Source: NVTR01 sp036479015 (GTDB taxonomy: Bacteria > Pseudomonadota > Alphaproteobacteria > Rhodobacterales > Rhodobacteraceae). From it: a stretch of 64,000 nt of DNA. The notes below the pieces were generated by a model, which did no database searches, had not been told where the DNA came from, and saw only the letters and a program-made list of their open reading frames with translations. The stretch is from NCBI GenBank assembly GCA_036479015.1, contig JAZGFB010000034.1, positions 1 through 64,000 on the forward strand, read 5' to 3'. Position 1 is the first letter of the stretch, and each line of letters opens with the position of its first letter. Positions 35,601-44,054 of the stretch are shown here, in pieces. Made by a program: the position numbers and the translations under genes.

Positions 35601-36908
35601 GTGGATGCGCCCAGCATCATAGCCAAGCTGCGTGACCGTATGTCGCCAACGACAGATGAAATATCTTGGTTTGCCAATGGCTTGGCGAATGGAGGCGTGA
35701 CAGATGCCCAAGCCGGGGCCTTTGCCATGGCGATCTATCTGAACGGTATGTCTACCGACGAACGGGTCGCGCTGACGCTGGCCATGCGTGATAGCGGCGA
35801 GGTTATGACATGGGATCTGCCCGGTGCTGTGATCGACAAACATTCCACAGGCGGGGTGGGCGATTGCGTGTCACTGCTGCTGGCACCGGCGCTGGCGGCA
35901 CTTGGGGCCTATGTGCCGATGATCTCCGGGCGTGGGCTGGGCCATACCGGGGGCACGCTGGATAAACTGGAAGCAATTCCCGGTCTGAATACCGAAGTGT
36001 CAGAGGCTAAGTTCCGTCAGATCGTGGCCAATACTGGCGCGGCGATCGTGTCGGCCACTGGCAGTATCGCCCCGGCTGACAAACGGCTTTATGCTATTCG
36101 TGATGTCACAGGCACTGTTAACAGTATAGATCTGATCACGGCCTCGATCCTGTCCAAGAAACTGGCCGCCGGGGTGGACGGGCTGGTGCTGGATGTAAAG
36201 CTTGGCTCGGGCGCTTTTATGAAAACTATGGATGAGGCCACGGCGCTGGCGCAATCGCTGGTCAGCACGGCCAATGATGCGGGCTGTAAAACTGCCGCGC
36301 TGATCACTGATATGAACCAGCCCTGCACAACATCCGTGGGCAATGCGCTGGAAATTATGGAAGTCATGACAGCCCTTACCGGCGGTGGGGCGGGCACAAT
36401 TTTGATTGATCTGACGGCTGAGTTGGGGGGCGAGCTGTTGTCGCTTTGCGGTATGGCTGACACGGCAAAAGCTGGGGCGCTTCAGGTGCACGGTGCCATA
36501 GCAGACGGGTCTGCGGCCGAACGTTTTGGCCGCATGATCAGCGAGCTTGGTGGCCCGGGCGACTTTGTTGAACGCTGGCGTGATCGTTTGCCAGCGGCAC
36601 CTGTGACTGCGGAAATATCGGTAAATCGCACCGGCTATGTGTCGGCAATAGACGGCGAGGCACTGGGGCGCGCGGTGGTTCATCTGGGCGGTGGCCGCCT
36701 GGTTGGGAGCGATAAAATTGACCCTTCTGTTGGGGTGTCAGGCCTGGCTATGATCGGTGATGTTGTCAGCCATGAAATGCCAATTGCCACCATCCATGCG
36801 GCCAGCGAAGATGCGGCCGACAGGGCCGCGAAAACGGTGTTGTCGGCCTATACCATCTCAGAAACCGCGCCAGAGAAGCTGCCAATTGTGTATAGGAGCA
36901 TCGGCTGA
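35601..36908 (+). CDS. deoA: Thymidine phosphorylase
   Basis: 435-aa phosphorylase splitting thymidine or deoxyuridine into base and deoxyribose 1-phosphate. The family signature SGRGLGHTGGTLDKLEAIPG is complete, and DKHSTGGVGD is the phosphate/substrate loop. Start GTG 35601, three nt after the cdd stop; no strong ribosome binding site, so coupling to cdd is likely. Overlaps deoB by TGATG. Confidence 0.94.
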   Translation: MDAPSIIAKLRDRMSPTTDEISWFANGLANGGVTDAQAGAFAMAIYLNGMSTDERVALTLAMRDSGEVMTWDLPGAVIDKHSTGGVGDCVSLLLAPALAALGAYVPMISGRGLGHTGGTLDKLEAIPGLNTEVSEAKFRQIVANTGAAIVSATGSIAPADKRLYAIRDVTGTVNSIDLITASILSKKLAAGVDGLVLDVKLGSGAFMKTMDEATALAQSLVSTANDAGCKTAALITDMNQPCTTSVGNALEIMEVMTALTGGGAGTILIDLTAELGGELLSLCGMADTAKAGALQVHGAIADGSAAERFGRMISELGGPGDFVERWRDRLPAAPVTAEISVNRTGYVSAIDGEALGRAVVHLGGGRLVGSDKIDPSVGVSGLAMIGDVVSHEMPIATIHAASEDAADRAAKTVLSAYTISETAPEKLPIVYRSIG

Positions 36909-38116
36909 TGCCACGTTGTTTTTTGATCGTCATGGATTCTGTCGGCTGCGGAGGAGCCCCGGATGCGGACCGGTTTTTTAATGGTGACACCCCGGATACC
37001 GGCGCCAACACGTTGGGACATATTGCCCAGGCATGTGCTGCCGGTCAGGCAGAGCAGGGGCGCAGCGGGCCGTTGATATTGCCCAATTTGGAAGGTTTGG
37101 GTCTTGGGGCGGCTGTTCGGTTGGCCAGCGAAGTTAACCTGCCGGGGTTTGGTGCAAAACCAACCGGGGCATGGGGCGTTGCAACCGAAGTGTCCAACGG
37201 CAAAGACACCCCGTCAGGCCACTGGGAGCTGGCCGGGGTTCCGGTGCCATGGGACTGGACCTATTTCCCCGACACCATGCCGGCGTTTTCTGATGCGCTG
37301 GTGGCAGAGGTCTGTGAGCTGGCCGGAACCGCCGGAATTTTGGGTAATTGTCATGCATCGGGTGTGCCAATAATTGAAGAGCATTGCGCCGAACACATCC
37401 GCACCGGTTGGCCGATCTGTTACACATCTGCTGACAGTGTTTTTCAGATTGCGGCCCATGAGGAAAGCTTTGGGTTAGAGCGGTTGTTGCAGCTGTGTCG
37501 CGATCTGGCACCAACCCTGCACGCCATGAAAGTGGGGCGCGTTATTGCCCGGCCGTTCACTGGTGAAAATGGAAACTTCAAGCGCACCAAAAACCGTCGA
37601 GATTACGCAATTGCGCCACCGTCCCCAACGTTGAACGACTGGGTTCAAGATGCGGGGCACCACGTCTATGCCGTTGGAAAAATTGGTGACATATTTTCCA
37701 TGCAGGGCATTGATGAGGTGCGAAAAGGCACAGATGTTGATCTGATGGCGCACCTGAATGATCTGATGGATGACGCCAAAGATAACAGCCTGACATTCGC
37801 CAATTTCGTCGAATTTGACAGCCTGTTCGGCCACCCGCGCGATGTTTCTGGCTATGCCAGTGCGCTGGAATGGTTTGACAGCGAAATTGGCCGGGTATTG
37901 GCCCGTGCCCGGCCGGATGATCTGATAATTTTCACCGCCGATCATGGCAATGACCCAACCTGGACCGGCAGTGATCACACCCGCGAACGGGTGCCGGTTC
38001 TGGTGCATGGGGCAGGCACAGGCAGTTTTGGGCATGTGGGTTTTGTTGATGTGGCCGCCACGCTTGCGGCCCATTTAGGCGTTCCCGTACAGGGCGTTGG
38101 GAAATGTTTTATTTGA
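36908..38116 (+). CDS. deoB: Phosphopentomutase
   Basis: 402-aa alkaline phosphatase-superfamily mutase interconverting (deoxy)ribose 1- and 5-phosphates. The N-terminal metal site is in MDSVGCGGAPDA, the nucleophile Thr in DTGANTLGH, and later ligands in DHGNDPTW and SDHTRERVP. It receives the sugar phosphate made by DeoA. Confidence 0.94.
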   Translation: MPRCFLIVMDSVGCGGAPDADRFFNGDTPDTGANTLGHIAQACAAGQAEQGRSGPLILPNLEGLGLGAAVRLASEVNLPGFGAKPTGAWGVATEVSNGKDTPSGHWELAGVPVPWDWTYFPDTMPAFSDALVAEVCELAGTAGILGNCHASGVPIIEEHCAEHIRTGWPICYTSADSVFQIAAHEESFGLERLLQLCRDLAPTLHAMKVGRVIARPFTGENGNFKRTKNRRDYAIAPPSPTLNDWVQDAGHHVYAVGKIGDIFSMQGIDEVRKGTDVDLMAHLNDLMDDAKDNSLTFANFVEFDSLFGHPRDVSGYASALEWFDSEIGRVLARARPDDLIIFTADHGNDPTWTGSDHTRERVPVLVHGAGTGSFGHVGFVDVAATLAAHLGVPVQGVGKCFI

Positions 38117-38160
38117 CGATAAACCGTACCAGACATACCAACTAGAAAACCGGGGGCACC

Positions 38161-38793
38161 ATGCAAAACCATCTAAATCTTGTCCAACATCCGCTGGTTC
38201 AGCATAAGCTGACCATCATGCGCAAAAAGGAAACTTCGACCAATTCCTTTCGGCGGTTGCTTAAGGAAGTTAGCCAGCTGTTGGCCTATGAAATCACCCG
38301 CGAATTGGACATGACCACCTGCCAGATTGAAACCCCGATGGGCCCAATGGAAGCGCCAACAATTGGCGGTAAGAAACTGGCGCTGATCTCGATATTGCGG
38401 GCGGGAAATGGGCTGTTGGATGGGGTGTTGGAACTGATCCCGGCGGCGCGGGTTGGCTTTGTTGGTCTATACCGCGACGAAGAAACCCTGCAACCGGTGC
38501 AGTATTATTACAAAGTTCCCGACGCCCTGTCTGAACGGCTGGTGATCGCCGTTGATCCGATGCTGGCCACTGGCAACAGTTCAGTTGCGGCGATTGATTT
38601 GCTTAAAAAATCCGGGGCCAATAACATTCGATTCATGTGTCTGCTGGCCGCACCCGAAGGCATCGCCCGTATGAAAGAGGCCCACCCCGACGTGCCGATT
38701 GTTACAGCGGCAGTTGACGAAAAACTGAACGCCCAGGGTTATATTGTTCCGGGCCTTGGCGACGCTGGTGATCGGATGTTTGGCACAAAATAG
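38161..38793 (+). CDS. upp: Uracil phosphoribosyltransferase
   Basis: 210-aa enzyme forming UMP from uracil and PRPP. The PRPP loop reads VDPMLATGNSSVAAI and the uracil-binding end GLGDAGDRMFGT; ILRAGNGLLDG is also typical. Ends the salvage operon. Some relatives carry an adenosine deaminase gene between deoB and upp; none is present here. Confidence 0.95.
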   Translation: MQNHLNLVQHPLVQHKLTIMRKKETSTNSFRRLLKEVSQLLAYEITRELDMTTCQIETPMGPMEAPTIGGKKLALISILRAGNGLLDGVLELIPAARVGFVGLYRDEETLQPVQYYYKVPDALSERLVIAVDPMLATGNSSVAAIDLLKKSGANNIRFMCLLAAPEGIARMKEAHPDVPIVTAAVDEKLNAQGYIVPGLGDAGDRMFGTK

Positions 38794-38875
38794 CAGGGAA
38801 TCACTTTACAGTTTTTTAACCATCTTGCATTCTGGTGCTATCATTGTGTGGGGGCACGTATGTGAGATGGGAATA

Positions 38876-39382
38876 ATGGCTGCAAAACATGTGATAGTTG
38901 CCGGGCTTATGGCATTGGCTGGAACGTCAGGCGCCTTTGGGCAATCGCTGCATTCTTCTGATGGACCGGCGGAAACACCGCCGGCGAGCTATACCGCCAA
39001 CCAATATGTCGACAGCGATGGCTGTGCCTTTGTCCGCGCCGGATATGGTGGCAACACCGTGTGGGTGCCCCGCGTCGACCCTAGCCGTAATTTGCTTTGT
39101 GGCCTGGCACCTTCGGTTGTGGCCCAAGCGGCCCCCGTGCAGGCTGCAACACTGACATCGGCAACCCGCAACAACGCCAGTGCGCCAACCCAAGTTGTTC
39201 GAACATCAAGCGCCGTGTCGTCGGCCCCTGCCCTGGCTGCCCCTGTGTCCACCGGGTTTCGTGCCGCCTGGAGCGATGGTCGTCTGAACCAAAATCGGGG
39301 ACCACAAACCGCTGCAGGTGACGCCCAGATGGCCATGGTCTGGACCAACACGGTGCCGCGTAAATTGGTGCCTGTGAACTAG
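38876..39382 (+). CDS. Exported protein resembling SPOR-protein termini without a SPOR domain
   Basis: About 168 aa with signal peptide 1-22 (ending AFGQ). Residues 38-70 (QYVDSDGCAFVRAG and WVPRVDPSRNLLCG) and the C-terminus (WSDGRLNQNRGPQTAAGDAQM, WTNTVPRKLVP) resemble segments that I recall flanking the variable region of Rhodobacterales SPOR-domain proteins, but no SPOR peptidoglycan-binding domain is present. The middle is Ala/Ser/Thr/Val-rich. Start could also be ATG 38867. Function unknown; cell-envelope role is inference. Confidence 0.6.
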   Translation: MAAKHVIVAGLMALAGTSGAFGQSLHSSDGPAETPPASYTANQYVDSDGCAFVRAGYGGNTVWVPRVDPSRNLLCGLAPSVVAQAAPVQAATLTSATRNNASAPTQVVRTSSAVSSAPALAAPVSTGFRAAWSDGRLNQNRGPQTAAGDAQMAMVWTNTVPRKLVPVN

Positions 39383-39395
39383 GGCCTGGTCGGCA

Positions 39396-40409
39396 CTATT
39401 CGCCGCAAATCCCCTGAAGGCTAACCCAGTCTCCGTCGTCCAGGATCGGCAGCGCATTTTGGATGCCGGGGTCTGCTTCGATGAGGCCGACGGTGGTTTC
39501 CCCTGAAATATCAAGCGCATATGCGTAAGGTGTTGATCTGGTTTTGGACGTGCTGAAAAGCTTTAACAGGGCTGTGTCAGACACCGGGTCAGCCGCTGAG
39601 GTCAGCAAATATTCGGCGTATTTTGCAAGTGATTTTTCAGATATCTCACCGGTTGTCAGTAACCGGAATGAGGTTGAAGCCCCCGCTTGCCTAAGCATTC
39701 GCACCAGTGGGTCGGTGTCTGTTGCACGCAAATTTTCTGCCAATACGTACCCGGCAGCAACGTCGATTTCTTCATGGTCTTCTACCAATGCCCGGTTCAA
39801 TAATATGATCGACCCTGGCAAATGCTGGGCCCGTTGCACGCCGCTTGAAACTACAACAATTTTTCCTGATTGCTGAGCAAACAGCCGCGTATGCAGTCGG
39901 CGTAATGATTGTTGACCAAGTACTGTTTCACAGGGTTTTCCTGATACGCGCCGGATATTGGCCAACAGGCTTTCGCCAATGGCGGCCCGCTTTGATGCTG
40001 GCACAACTGATGCGGTATAATCCCCCATGGCACCGGGCAGCCAGAAAGTTGCCAGTAGCCCGACTAAAAGGGCGATACCAGATACCAAACCAAGCCGTAA
40101 TCGTCCCGGATGGGGGCGGCCCCGGGCAATGGCCGATTGCACCTTGGCGATGGCTTTGATCATTGTGTTATCGGTCAGTTCTAACCGATCATCGGCGTCT
40201 GGTCCGGGGCGAAATATCGCCGGGCGTTCACCGGGGTTTACCCGCTCAACCGCAGGCAAAGACCAATGGACCAGCGCGGTTTCCTGCTGATCGGTCATGA
40301 TCAGCGTCGCTTCGCCAACCGAGACAATGACGTCGCGGCGCTGGGCGGTTTCAGATGCCTGCCAGATGCCCGGACATTCCAGCCGTTCAAATTTTTTTAA
40401 TGCTGTCAT
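39396..40409 (-). CDS. Membrane protein with apparently inactive M48-like peptidase domain
   Basis: 337 aa. A cytosolic N-terminal domain (1-~100) is followed by one transmembrane helix (near 105-125, LGLVSGIALLVGLLATFWL) and a periplasmic domain. Residues about 180-240 (GKIVVVSSGVQ, LPGSIILLNRALVEDHEEIDVAAGYVLAEN) follow the sequence pattern just before and through the HExxH helix of M48 metallopeptidases, but the zinc motif is replaced by AAGYVLAE. It is probably a catalytically dead relative. Convergent with the exported-protein gene, 13 nt apart. Confidence 0.5.
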   Translation of the reverse strand: MTALKKFERLECPGIWQASETAQRRDVIVSVGEATLIMTDQQETALVHWSLPAVERVNPGERPAIFRPGPDADDRLELTDNTMIKAIAKVQSAIARGRPHPGRLRLGLVSGIALLVGLLATFWLPGAMGDYTASVVPASKRAAIGESLLANIRRVSGKPCETVLGQQSLRRLHTRLFAQQSGKIVVVSSGVQRAQHLPGSIILLNRALVEDHEEIDVAAGYVLAENLRATDTDPLVRMLRQAGASTSFRLLTTGEISEKSLAKYAEYLLTSAADPVSDTALLKLFSTSKTRSTPYAYALDISGETTVGLIEADPGIQNALPILDDGDWVSLQGICGE

Positions 40410-40586
40410 CGGCCTGTTGGTTCTGCTGATTTGTTATTGTTGGATTAAGGATAACCCAGCCAACCCGGCCAGACAATATCAGAGCGTATCGGTGCTGCGG
40501 TCGGGTTCAATAACAGTGTTGGGGGGCGAAAATGGCATGCGTCAAAACGCTGGTTTGCGTGGGGTAAACCGGCTAGCGTTCCGGCC

Positions 40587-41228
40587 ATGATCATTTCGTC
40601 TGGCCGTCGCTATATTTTTGTTCACAGCCCAAAAACCGGGGGCACGTCGCTGGCGCTGGAAGCGCGGGTGATGAAAGACGACATTTTGATCGGTGACACG
40701 CCCAAGGCCGTGAAAAGACGGGGGCGGGTCAAGGCGCTGCAAGGGTCAGGCAGGTTGTGGAAGCATTCTGGGTTGGCGGATATTCACGGGCTGGTCAGTG
40801 ACGCCGAAATGGCCGATTTCTTTGTGCTGACATTGGTGCGCAACCCCTGGGATCGGCTGGTCAGCTATTACCATTGGCTGCGCGAGCAGTCGTTTCATCA
40901 TGTGGCGGTTGATTTATCTAAGGCGTTGGAATTTAGCGAATTTTTGCGTGATGATCATGTGCAAAGCTCTATTGGTGGTGCACCTTATGCGTCGTATGTG
41001 ACCGACGGGTCCGGCGTTGAACGGTGCGATTCATTTGTACGGATTGAGCATTTGCGGGAAGACCTGGCACCGTTTGAGGCGCATCTTGGGTTCGATTTAG
41101 GCCCTATTGAACAGGTGAACACGTCACAGCGGGATCTGGATTACCGGGGGTATTATGGCGGGGGTGATAGCGATATCGTCGCGCGTTTGTGCCACGACGA
41201 TATCGCTAGGTTTAACTATAGTTTCTAG
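40587..41228 (+). CDS. Sulfotransferase family protein
   Basis: 213-aa protein with the 5' PAPS-binding loop HSPKTGGTS near residue 14 and the 3'-phosphate region LVRNPWDRLVSYYHW near 91, both typical of the family-2 carbohydrate-type sulfotransferases found in roseobacters. It would transfer sulfate from PAPS to a glycan or lipid; the acceptor is unknown. No strong ribosome binding site before the ATG. Its stop shares CTAG with that of the convergent fadJ-like gene. Confidence 0.78.
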   Translation: MIISSGRRYIFVHSPKTGGTSLALEARVMKDDILIGDTPKAVKRRGRVKALQGSGRLWKHSGLADIHGLVSDAEMADFFVLTLVRNPWDRLVSYYHWLREQSFHHVAVDLSKALEFSEFLRDDHVQSSIGGAPYASYVTDGSGVERCDSFVRIEHLREDLAPFEAHLGFDLGPIEQVNTSQRDLDYRGYYGGGDSDIVARLCHDDIARFNYSF

Positions 41229-43432
41229 GCAGCTTTGTCGGCACCTTCCCCGAAGCGCCCGTAAAAGGTTTCACCTTTGTCGGCCATTTCGCGCAGTAAT
41301 GCAGGGGTGGAGAAACGCGCGCCGTAGGTCTGGCTTAGGGCGTCGCAGATTTCCACCGCTTGGGTGGCGCCCATCATGTCAAGCCAGCTGAACGGCCCGC
41401 CGGACCATGGCGCAAAGCCCCAGCCCAGAATTGCGCCAACATCGCCTTCGCGGATGTCCATCAACACGCCGTCTTCCAGCGCGCGCACGGCTTCCAGAAC
41501 CTGCGCGAACAGCAGGCGGTGCTGGATGTCTGTCAGGTCGGGTTGTGCATCTTTTACCGGGTATTGCGCGGCCAGACCGTCCCACAGGCCGGTGCGCTTG
41601 CCCTTATCGTCATAGGTGTAAAACCCGGCGGAAGATTTGCGGCCCAAGCGGCCCGCGTCGGCCATCCAGAACAACACATCATCCGCGGCACTTTCGGGGT
41701 AGTCACTGCCCATGGCGGCCTTGGTGGCCTTGGCGATTTTGACACCCAGATCGATGGAGGTTTCATCGACCAATTGCAGCGGTCCTAGCGGCATGCCAAC
41801 CAGACGGGCGGCGTTTTCAATCAGGACCGGTTCCACACCTTCAGCAACCATGCAGATGCCTTCGTTGATGTAGGGAATGATGCAGCGGTTGGCGAAAAAG
41901 AAGCGCGCGTCATTGACCACGATCGGGGTCTTGCGAATTTGGCGCACGAAATCCAGTGCCTTGGCCACAGCCCGGTCACCTGTTTGTTTTCCCTTGATAA
42001 TTTCCACCAGCAACATTTTGTCCACTGGCGAAAAGAAATGGATGCCGATGTAGCTTTCGGCGTCATTTGACGCATTGGCCAGCGTAGTTATGGGCAAGGT
42101 CGATGTGTTGGTGGCAAAGATGCAATCCTTGCCGACAACCGCCTGCACACGGGCGGTGACTTCGGCCTTGATGGCGACGTCTTCGAACACCGCTTCTACG
42201 ATTAGATCGCAGCCCTTTAGCGCATCATAATCGGTTGTCGCTAATATCCTGTTAAGCACCTGTTCTTTCTTTTCGGGGCTGACTTTCTTGCGCGAAATCC
42301 CTTTGTCCAGAATGCCCGCAGCGTGGGCTTTTCCCCGATCAGCGGCGTCCTGTTTCTGATCAATCAGCACCACGTCGATACCGGCGTTGGCCGAGACATA
42401 GGCAATGCCCGCGCCCATCATGCCTGCGCCCATGATGCCAAGCTTTTTGACGGTCTGGTCAGGCACATTTTTGGGCCGTACAGCGCCTTTTTCAAGGGCA
42501 CCTTTGTTGATGAACAATGACCGGATCATCGCCGCCGAGGATGGGTTCATCAGCACATTGGTAAACCAGCGGGCTTCGATTTTCAGGGCGGTGTCAAACG
42601 GCACCATCGCACCTTCGTAGATCGCTGAAAGCATCGCCTTTGCGGCCGGGTAAACCCCCATGGTTTGGCTGTGCACCATGGCGCTTGCGCCAACAAATGT
42701 CATGAAGCCTGCCGGGTGATATGGCGCGCCGCCGGGCATTTTGTAGCCCTTGGCATCCCAGGGCTTGATGATATCGGCGTCTTTGGCAGAAAGCACCCAA
42801 GCCTTTGCTTTATCAAGCAATTCGTCGCTTGGAACCAGCTCATCTATAAGGCCAGCGCCCTTGGCTGCCTTGGGGTTGAGCAGCTTGCCTTGCAATAAAT
42901 AGGGTGACGCAGCCATGGCGCCCATCATCCGCACCAGCCGGGTTGTCCCGCCAGCGCCGGGGAAGATACCGACCTTAATTTCCGGCAGGCCGATCTTGGC
43001 CTTTGGGTTGTCAGCGGCAAAGCGGCGGTGACACGATAGTGGGATTTCCAGGCCGATCCCCAGCGCCGTACCGGGCAGGGCAGCCGCCGTTGGTTTGCCG
43101 CCTTTTTTGGTTTTGAAATCCATGCCGGCCAGTTCGATCTTACGTTCAAATGCGTGAAACTTCATGATGCCGTCAAACAGCCCGCGCGCTGGATCGTCGC
43201 CAGCTGAATTCTTCATTTCTGCAATGACATTCAGGTCCATGCCACCGGCAAAATCGGCTTTGCCCGAGGTAATCACGATGCCCTTGACGGCATCGTCGGC
43301 GTGGGCCTGATCAATCAGCGCGTCCAGCTGTTCCAGCCCCACCAGCGACAGCACATTCATGGATTTTTCGGGCACATCCCAGGTGATAACAGCGACGCCG
43401 TCGGCGTCGGTTTCCATGGTGAATTCGGTCAT
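41225..43432 (-). CDS. fadJ: Fatty acid oxidation multifunctional protein (enoyl-CoA hydratase/3-hydroxyacyl-CoA dehydrogenase)
   Basis: 735 aa. Residues 1-~200 are a crotonase domain (GIVITSGKADFAGGMDL, oxyanion region, PGAGGTTRLVRM); about 310-490 the NAD-binding domain (GIMGAGMMGAGIAYV, then NTSTLPI and the catalytic His in GIHFFSPVDKM); the rest two C-terminal 3HCDH domains. It performs hydration and dehydrogenation in beta-oxidation and pairs with the thiolase at 44054-45265. The upstream region carries a 22-bp tandem repeat. The name fadJ is by type; fadB would be equally defensible. Confidence 0.92.
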   Translation of the reverse strand: MTEFTMETDADGVAVITWDVPEKSMNVLSLVGLEQLDALIDQAHADDAVKGIVITSGKADFAGGMDLNVIAEMKNSAGDDPARGLFDGIMKFHAFERKIELAGMDFKTKKGGKPTAAALPGTALGIGLEIPLSCHRRFAADNPKAKIGLPEIKVGIFPGAGGTTRLVRMMGAMAASPYLLQGKLLNPKAAKGAGLIDELVPSDELLDKAKAWVLSAKDADIIKPWDAKGYKMPGGAPYHPAGFMTFVGASAMVHSQTMGVYPAAKAMLSAIYEGAMVPFDTALKIEARWFTNVLMNPSSAAMIRSLFINKGALEKGAVRPKNVPDQTVKKLGIMGAGMMGAGIAYVSANAGIDVVLIDQKQDAADRGKAHAAGILDKGISRKKVSPEKKEQVLNRILATTDYDALKGCDLIVEAVFEDVAIKAEVTARVQAVVGKDCIFATNTSTLPITTLANASNDAESYIGIHFFSPVDKMLLVEIIKGKQTGDRAVAKALDFVRQIRKTPIVVNDARFFFANRCIIPYINEGICMVAEGVEPVLIENAARLVGMPLGPLQLVDETSIDLGVKIAKATKAAMGSDYPESAADDVLFWMADAGRLGRKSSAGFYTYDDKGKRTGLWDGLAAQYPVKDAQPDLTDIQHRLLFAQVLEAVRALEDGVLMDIREGDVGAILGWGFAPWSGGPFSWLDMMGATQAVEICDALSQTYGARFSTPALLREMADKGETFYGRFGEGADKAA

Positions 43433-43465
43433 GTTACATGCCCCCTTTTTGGGTCAATAATAGCG

Positions 43466-43503
43466 ATATGAAGTACATATGATTTCCATATGAGGTGCAT
43501 ATG
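43466..43503. promoter_or_regulatory. Tandem 22-bp repeat in the fadJ promoter
   Basis: ATATGAAGTACATATG (43466-43481) and ATATGAGGTGCATATG (43488-43503) differ at 2 of 16 positions and are spaced by exactly 22 bp, about two helical turns. They lie 34-71 nt upstream of the fadJ start. Likely cooperative operator. Confidence 0.6.
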
Positions 43504-43559
43504 TTTGTTGTGAACATCAGTTCCCTCCGGTGCCGGTTTTAACCGGGACAATGGCCAGA

Positions 43560-44054
43560 TTAATCTTCGGCATCTGCTTGCTCCTCTGGGTAGGGGGTGC
43601 CGTCCTTGTGGCTGTAGGTGCGCCCGTCACTGTTGCGGGTGTAATGCAGGTCGATATCCGGGTAGTGCACCACTTCGGTTTCGGCGCGGGTGCCGACGAT
43701 CAGCAGGTATGCCGGATCAGGTGAGCGGTTAAGTATGTGATGTGCTGTTGCGTCACCGGCTTTCCAGCCGACGGCGACGCCTTCTTTCAATACAGTCTCA
43801 ACGCCGTTTTCCACCAGCACCACGACGCCGGTTAGTACATACAGAAATTCATCTTCGTTTTCGTGCCAATGCTGTTGTGACGTCATGCCGCCGGGCAGCA
43901 GCTTTTCTATATTGACGCCAAACTGGGTGAGCCCGACCGCGTCCCCCAGCGATACCGCTTCAAACAGGTCACAGCCTTTGTCAAACGGGGCCGGGTAGCC
44001 GATACCGTCAGAGCCTTTGTTTACCGGCAGGTTGCCTACATCAATTACTGGCAT
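43560..44054 (-). CDS. Cupin domain protein coupled to the thiolase gene
   Basis: 164-aa single cupin. Metal motif QHWHENEDEFLYVLTG (near 57) and the second motif GDATAHHILNRSPDPA supply the His/Glu ligands. The ATG overlaps the thiolase TGA by one base (TGATG), indicating coupled expression with beta-oxidation genes. The reaction is unknown. An upstream in-frame extension of 16 codons lies within the thiolase gene and was rejected. Confidence 0.75.
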   Translation of the reverse strand: MPVIDVGNLPVNKGSDGIGYPAPFDKGCDLFEAVSLGDAVGLTQFGVNIEKLLPGGMTSQQHWHENEDEFLYVLTGVVVLVENGVETVLKEGVAVGWKAGDATAHHILNRSPDPAYLLIVGTRAETEVVHYPDIDLHYTRNSDGRTYSHKDGTPYPEEQADAED

